Assembly: GCA_029261535.1 (NCBI GenBank)
Contig: JAJDBF010000038.1
Span: forward strand, 1-64,000
Length of the DNA stretch: 64,000 nucleotides
Source: Nitrospinaceae bacterium
Lineage (GTDB): Bacteria; Nitrospinota; Nitrospinia; Nitrospinales; Nitrospinaceae
Direction: 5' to 3'
The position numbers and the translations under genes were made by a program. The notes under the pieces were generated by a model, which saw only the letters and a list, made by a program, of their open reading frames with translations, was not told the origin of the DNA and made no database searches. Below are positions 61,925 through 64,000 of this stretch, one piece after another (the first letter of the stretch is position 1; every line of letters starts with the position of its first letter).

Positions 61925-62367
61925 GGGTGAAGATCAGAGCATCTTGGCGGAGTGCATTCAAACCCTAAAAATATTGCCAACGGTTGTCAGTTGCACCAGC
62001 GCAAGGAAACCTTCGCAAAATCTTGAAATTCATATTCCCCTCCTAAATAAGGAGGGGATACAGGGGAGATTTGTATTCATCATACCCTCCCCTTGCAAGA
62101 GACCTTTGCATAAGTGCTTATCGAGGGACTGGAAAGTGGATGTCGCCCTTCGACAGGCTCAGGGTGACACATTAAATCAACGAACTGTCATTCTGAGCGA
62201 AGCGAAGAATCTCGCCTTTGCTTTTATTTATTGAGTTATGCAAAGCTCTCCCCTTGCAAGGAGAGGGATAAATTCAGTATGCCCGCCATCGACATATTCG
62301 TTGAAAATCTTGCCTTTGCTTTTGATTTTCGAGTTATGCAAAGGACCCCACCGCGAGGTGGAGTGTG
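61925..62367. other. Repeat-rich spacer
   Basis: Holds no gene. It contains a 9-bp hairpin TCCCCTCCT-AAATA-AGGAGGGGA (62036-62058), a complete MITE-like element (separate entry) inserted in a CCCTCCCCTTGCAAGG-type palindrome, and a second right-end fragment of the same element at about 62304-62344 (GCCTTTGCTTTTGATTTTCG, GAGTTATGCAAAGG). Confidence 0.6.
62100..62252 (+). repeat. MITE-like element, complete copy C
   Basis: About 153 bp, roughly 85-90% like copy A by eye. Left end AGACCTTTGCATAAG, right end TTATGCAAAGCTCT. The direct repeat CTTGCAAG flanks it at 62092-62099 and 62253-62260, an apparent 8-bp target duplication with a different sequence from that of copy A, as expected for independent insertions. 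Confidence 0.7.
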
Positions 62368-63060
62368 TTATTTGGCGGGAGAGTATTTGAACTGACAGAA
62401 ATTTCCCAGTTTGGAAAATGTGTTGGACAGTTTCAGATCGACATAATCTTCACGCGCTTTCCAGGGGATGCGGTCGAAGTCGCAGGCAGATTCGATAAAG
62501 TCCACCCGACCATAGCGAATGAAAAAGGAATGAAACCAGCACTTCTTCATTTTGAAATCCCAGTTTTTGTCGGTGGCTTTTTTAGTGTCCCTTAAGAATC
62601 CTCTCCAGGGATAATTGGCATCCATCCGGACTTCTCCATTGTCGACAAAAGTTTTAAATGGATTGTCGGAGGCCTTTTCTTCTGCCACCTGTTTTTCAAC
62701 TTCGGCGCGGGTCCATTCCGTGAGGGCCTGAGTCACAATTCCGCGTGCTTTGACAGTATGGATATTGAATTCGTCAAGAGCCAGGTGTGCCAGGTAAATA
62801 AACAACGCGATGGTTAAAAGGTTTTGTTCATCTTCAGCCATTTCATCGCCGTCTTCGTATTGCCACAGGCGATTGAAGTTTGCCCGGATGTCATCAATAT
62901 TGATTTCAACCTTGTCGGCTTTCAGGTGGTCAAAAATCGGTTGGATCCGATCCATCCGGTCCGGTGGCGGTGTGTCGTCTTCTTCCTCCGGGACCAGGCG
63001 TTCGAGGACCACTTCCTCTTCGTCTTCTGTTCCCTGAGCGGAATTCGCTTCTTCGTTCAT
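62368..63060 (-). CDS. Acidic protein with a C-terminal ATC-hydrolase-like region
   Basis: A 230-residue cytoplasmic protein. The first 35 residues are strongly acidic (TEDEEEVVLERLVPEEEDD). The C-terminal 60 residues run KKCWFHSFFIRYGRVDFIES, ACDFDRIPWK and KLGNFCQFKY; the spacing C...G...CDxD...CxFxY recalls the L-2-amino-thiazoline-4-carboxylate hydrolase-like family (PF14196), an assignment I hold loosely. No membrane segment. It is divergent from the ThiO-like gene. If not that family, it is an orphan. Confidence 0.6.
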   Translation of the reverse strand: MNEEANSAQGTEDEEEVVLERLVPEEEDDTPPPDRMDRIQPIFDHLKADKVEINIDDIRANFNRLWQYEDGDEMAEDEQNLLTIALFIYLAHLALDEFNIHTVKARGIVTQALTEWTRAEVEKQVAEEKASDNPFKTFVDNGEVRMDANYPWRGFLRDTKKATDKNWDFKMKKCWFHSFFIRYGRVDFIESACDFDRIPWKAREDYVDLKLSNTFSKLGNFCQFKYSPAK

Positions 63061-63257
63061 TATTTTTCCAGAAAATTAAGGTTGCAGAGCCGATCACATG
63101 CAGGCTCCCGAGTGCGTTATCTTGTGGCTTAAAAATAGCATAGGGCCGGGAACAAGATCAAGGGTTTGCTGAGATCAATGACCAAAGACTGAGACTGGCA
63201 GGAGAGGGGAAATTTGGATACAATAGGTTCACTTCCCAAAACATTCTGGATCGGATA

Positions 63258-64000
63258 ATGGAAAACCAGCGTTTCGATATTGTCATTGTGGGGGCAGGTG
63301 TCATTGGCCACAGCATCGCCTTTCGTCTGCTAAGGACCGAGCCGGGCCTAAAAGTGGCCGTGGTGGGGGATCCGGTCAATTCCCTTATGGCATCAAGGGC
63401 GGCGGCGGGGATGCTGGCTCCTTTCTGCGAATGCGACCAGGCGGATCAGTTTTTTGATTTCTGCCGCGCGTCGCTTGAAAAATACCCGTCATTTATACAG
63501 GAACTGCAAAAGGTCAGCGAAGTCAAGGTGCCGCTGTCGATGGCCGGATCGATCATGCCCTATAAAGCAGTTGAGGATCAATGGGACAACCGGCTGGCAT
63601 TTTTTAAAGATCAGGATATTCCGCACGAGGTGTGGACCGCCGACGCGGTGAAATCACGCCTGCCGTATCTTGCGGAGGACTGCGGCCCGGTGCTGTGGGT
63701 GGAGGAGGGGCAGATCAATAATCGCCGACTCCACGATGCTCTTACGGCGGCATCAAAAAACCTGGGGGCAGAGTTGATCGAGGGAAACGTCTCTGGTTTT
63801 ATGCATGATGATACCCGGATTGAATGCGCCGTGACCGACGTAGGTGATATCGAAAGCGAGCGCTTTGTTCTGGCTTCAGGCAGTTGGTCGCAACAACTGG
63901 CCAGCGTCCTCGGCGTGTCGCTTCCAATGAAACCGATCAAAGGTCAGATGTGCAGATTGCGGGTGGAAGACAATAAACTGCCTTACACGGTGCATGGGTT
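63258..64000 (+). CDS. thiO: ThiO-like FAD-dependent amino-acid/glycine oxidase, partial at right edge
   Basis: An open frame from ATG 63258 runs past the end of the window (about 247 residues seen). The N-terminus RFDIVIVGAGVIGHSIAFRL is the GxGxxG FAD-binding motif, followed by SRAAAGMLAP, the SxxxxGMLxP signature of ThiO/DAO-type oxidases. VEEGQINNRRLHDAL and VLASGSWSQQLASVLG are also typical, as is PIKGQMCRLR. Glycine oxidase supplies iminoglycine for the thiazole of thiamine. D-amino-acid oxidase of the same fold is the alternative. No other thiamine gene is visible before the edge. Confidence 0.82.
   Translation, partial: MENQRFDIVIVGAGVIGHSIAFRLLRTEPGLKVAVVGDPVNSLMASRAAAGMLAPFCECDQADQFFDFCRASLEKYPSFIQELQKVSEVKVPLSMAGSIMPYKAVEDQWDNRLAFFKDQDIPHEVWTADAVKSRLPYLAEDCGPVLWVEEGQINNRRLHDALTAASKNLGAELIEGNVSGFMHDDTRIECAVTDVGDIESERFVLASGSWSQQLASVLGVSLPMKPIKGQMCRLRVEDNKLPYTVHG

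Noticed and set aside
1-64000. tRNA or rRNA genes
   Set aside because: I looked for T-loop (GGTTCGA) contexts with matching acceptor stems and for conserved rRNA words; the few hits lie inside coding genes and do not fold.

Overview
This 64 kb window is chromosomal DNA of a Gram-negative bacterium with roughly 50% GC. The evidence is a TonB-dependent outer-membrane receptor, Wza-type export and lipoproteins, together with housekeeping genes (gatB, era, map, hemW, mazG). The linked sucrose-phosphate synthase/phosphatase and sucrose synthase genes, the polysaccharide machinery and the general gene style make me lean towards Nitrospinota (Nitrospina-like marine bacteria). That is an inference from recall, since no rRNA or other marker is present to prove it. 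I found no tRNA, rRNA, CRISPR array, prophage or intact transposase.

Layout. (1) 0.3-2.7 kb: a secreted subtilisin-like protease with six C-terminal FG-GAP repeats. (2) 3.0-23.4 kb: a surface/exopolysaccharide locus in two divergent arms around a 1.16 kb non-coding spacer. The minus arm holds a WcaJ-type initiating phosphotransferase, a flippase broken at a T9 tract, two methyltransferases, a family 2 glycosyltransferase and a polysaccharide deacetylase. The plus arm holds a Wza-like exporter, a Wzz/GumC co-polymerase, a CpsD-like ATPase with a damaged Walker A, a glycosidase-like lipoprotein, a FemAB/GNAT-type acyltransferase, two radical SAM/SPASM enzymes, an O-antigen ligase/polymerase and a family 4 glycosyltransferase. 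(3) 23.4-36.4 kb: mixed metabolism and stress genes (CNT nucleoside transporter, CBS protein, GlcG/HbpS protein, methyltransferase, cNMP-PAS-kinase-receiver hybrid, M24 peptidase, Bcp peroxiredoxin, TPR protein, DUF1566 protein, GatB, SDR). (4) 36.5-39.2 kb: two small proteins and a CusRS-like two-component system. (5) 39.2-45.5 kb: aldehyde dehydrogenase and a two-gene sucrose operon. (6) 45.5-53.6 kb: SH3 protein, DUF5685/zinc-ribbon/DedA/J-domain group, membrane glycosyltransferase, mazG-hemW, era-map. (7) 54.1-58.7 kb: iron region with a bacterioferritin that has lost ferroxidase ligands, then a 2Fe-2S protein, a DUF2325 protein, a receiver-like protein and a TonB receptor, with Fur-box-like palindromes upstream. 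(8) 58.8-64 kb: a three-gene glycosyltransferase operon, an acidic protein and the start of a ThiO-like oxidase that runs off the window.

Intergenic DNA carries a MITE-like element of about 153 bp (two full copies with terminal inverted repeats and 8-bp target duplications, plus fragments) and a second short repeat family that flanks the bacterioferritin gene in inverted orientation.

The items most worth a second look are the T9-split flippase, the ferroxidase-deficient bacterioferritin beside a Fur-box gene set, the kinase-dead CpsD homologue with a glycosidase-like lipoprotein in the export operon, the paired radical SAM enzymes in the glycan locus, and the sucrose operon whose synthase carries an apparently active phosphatase domain.
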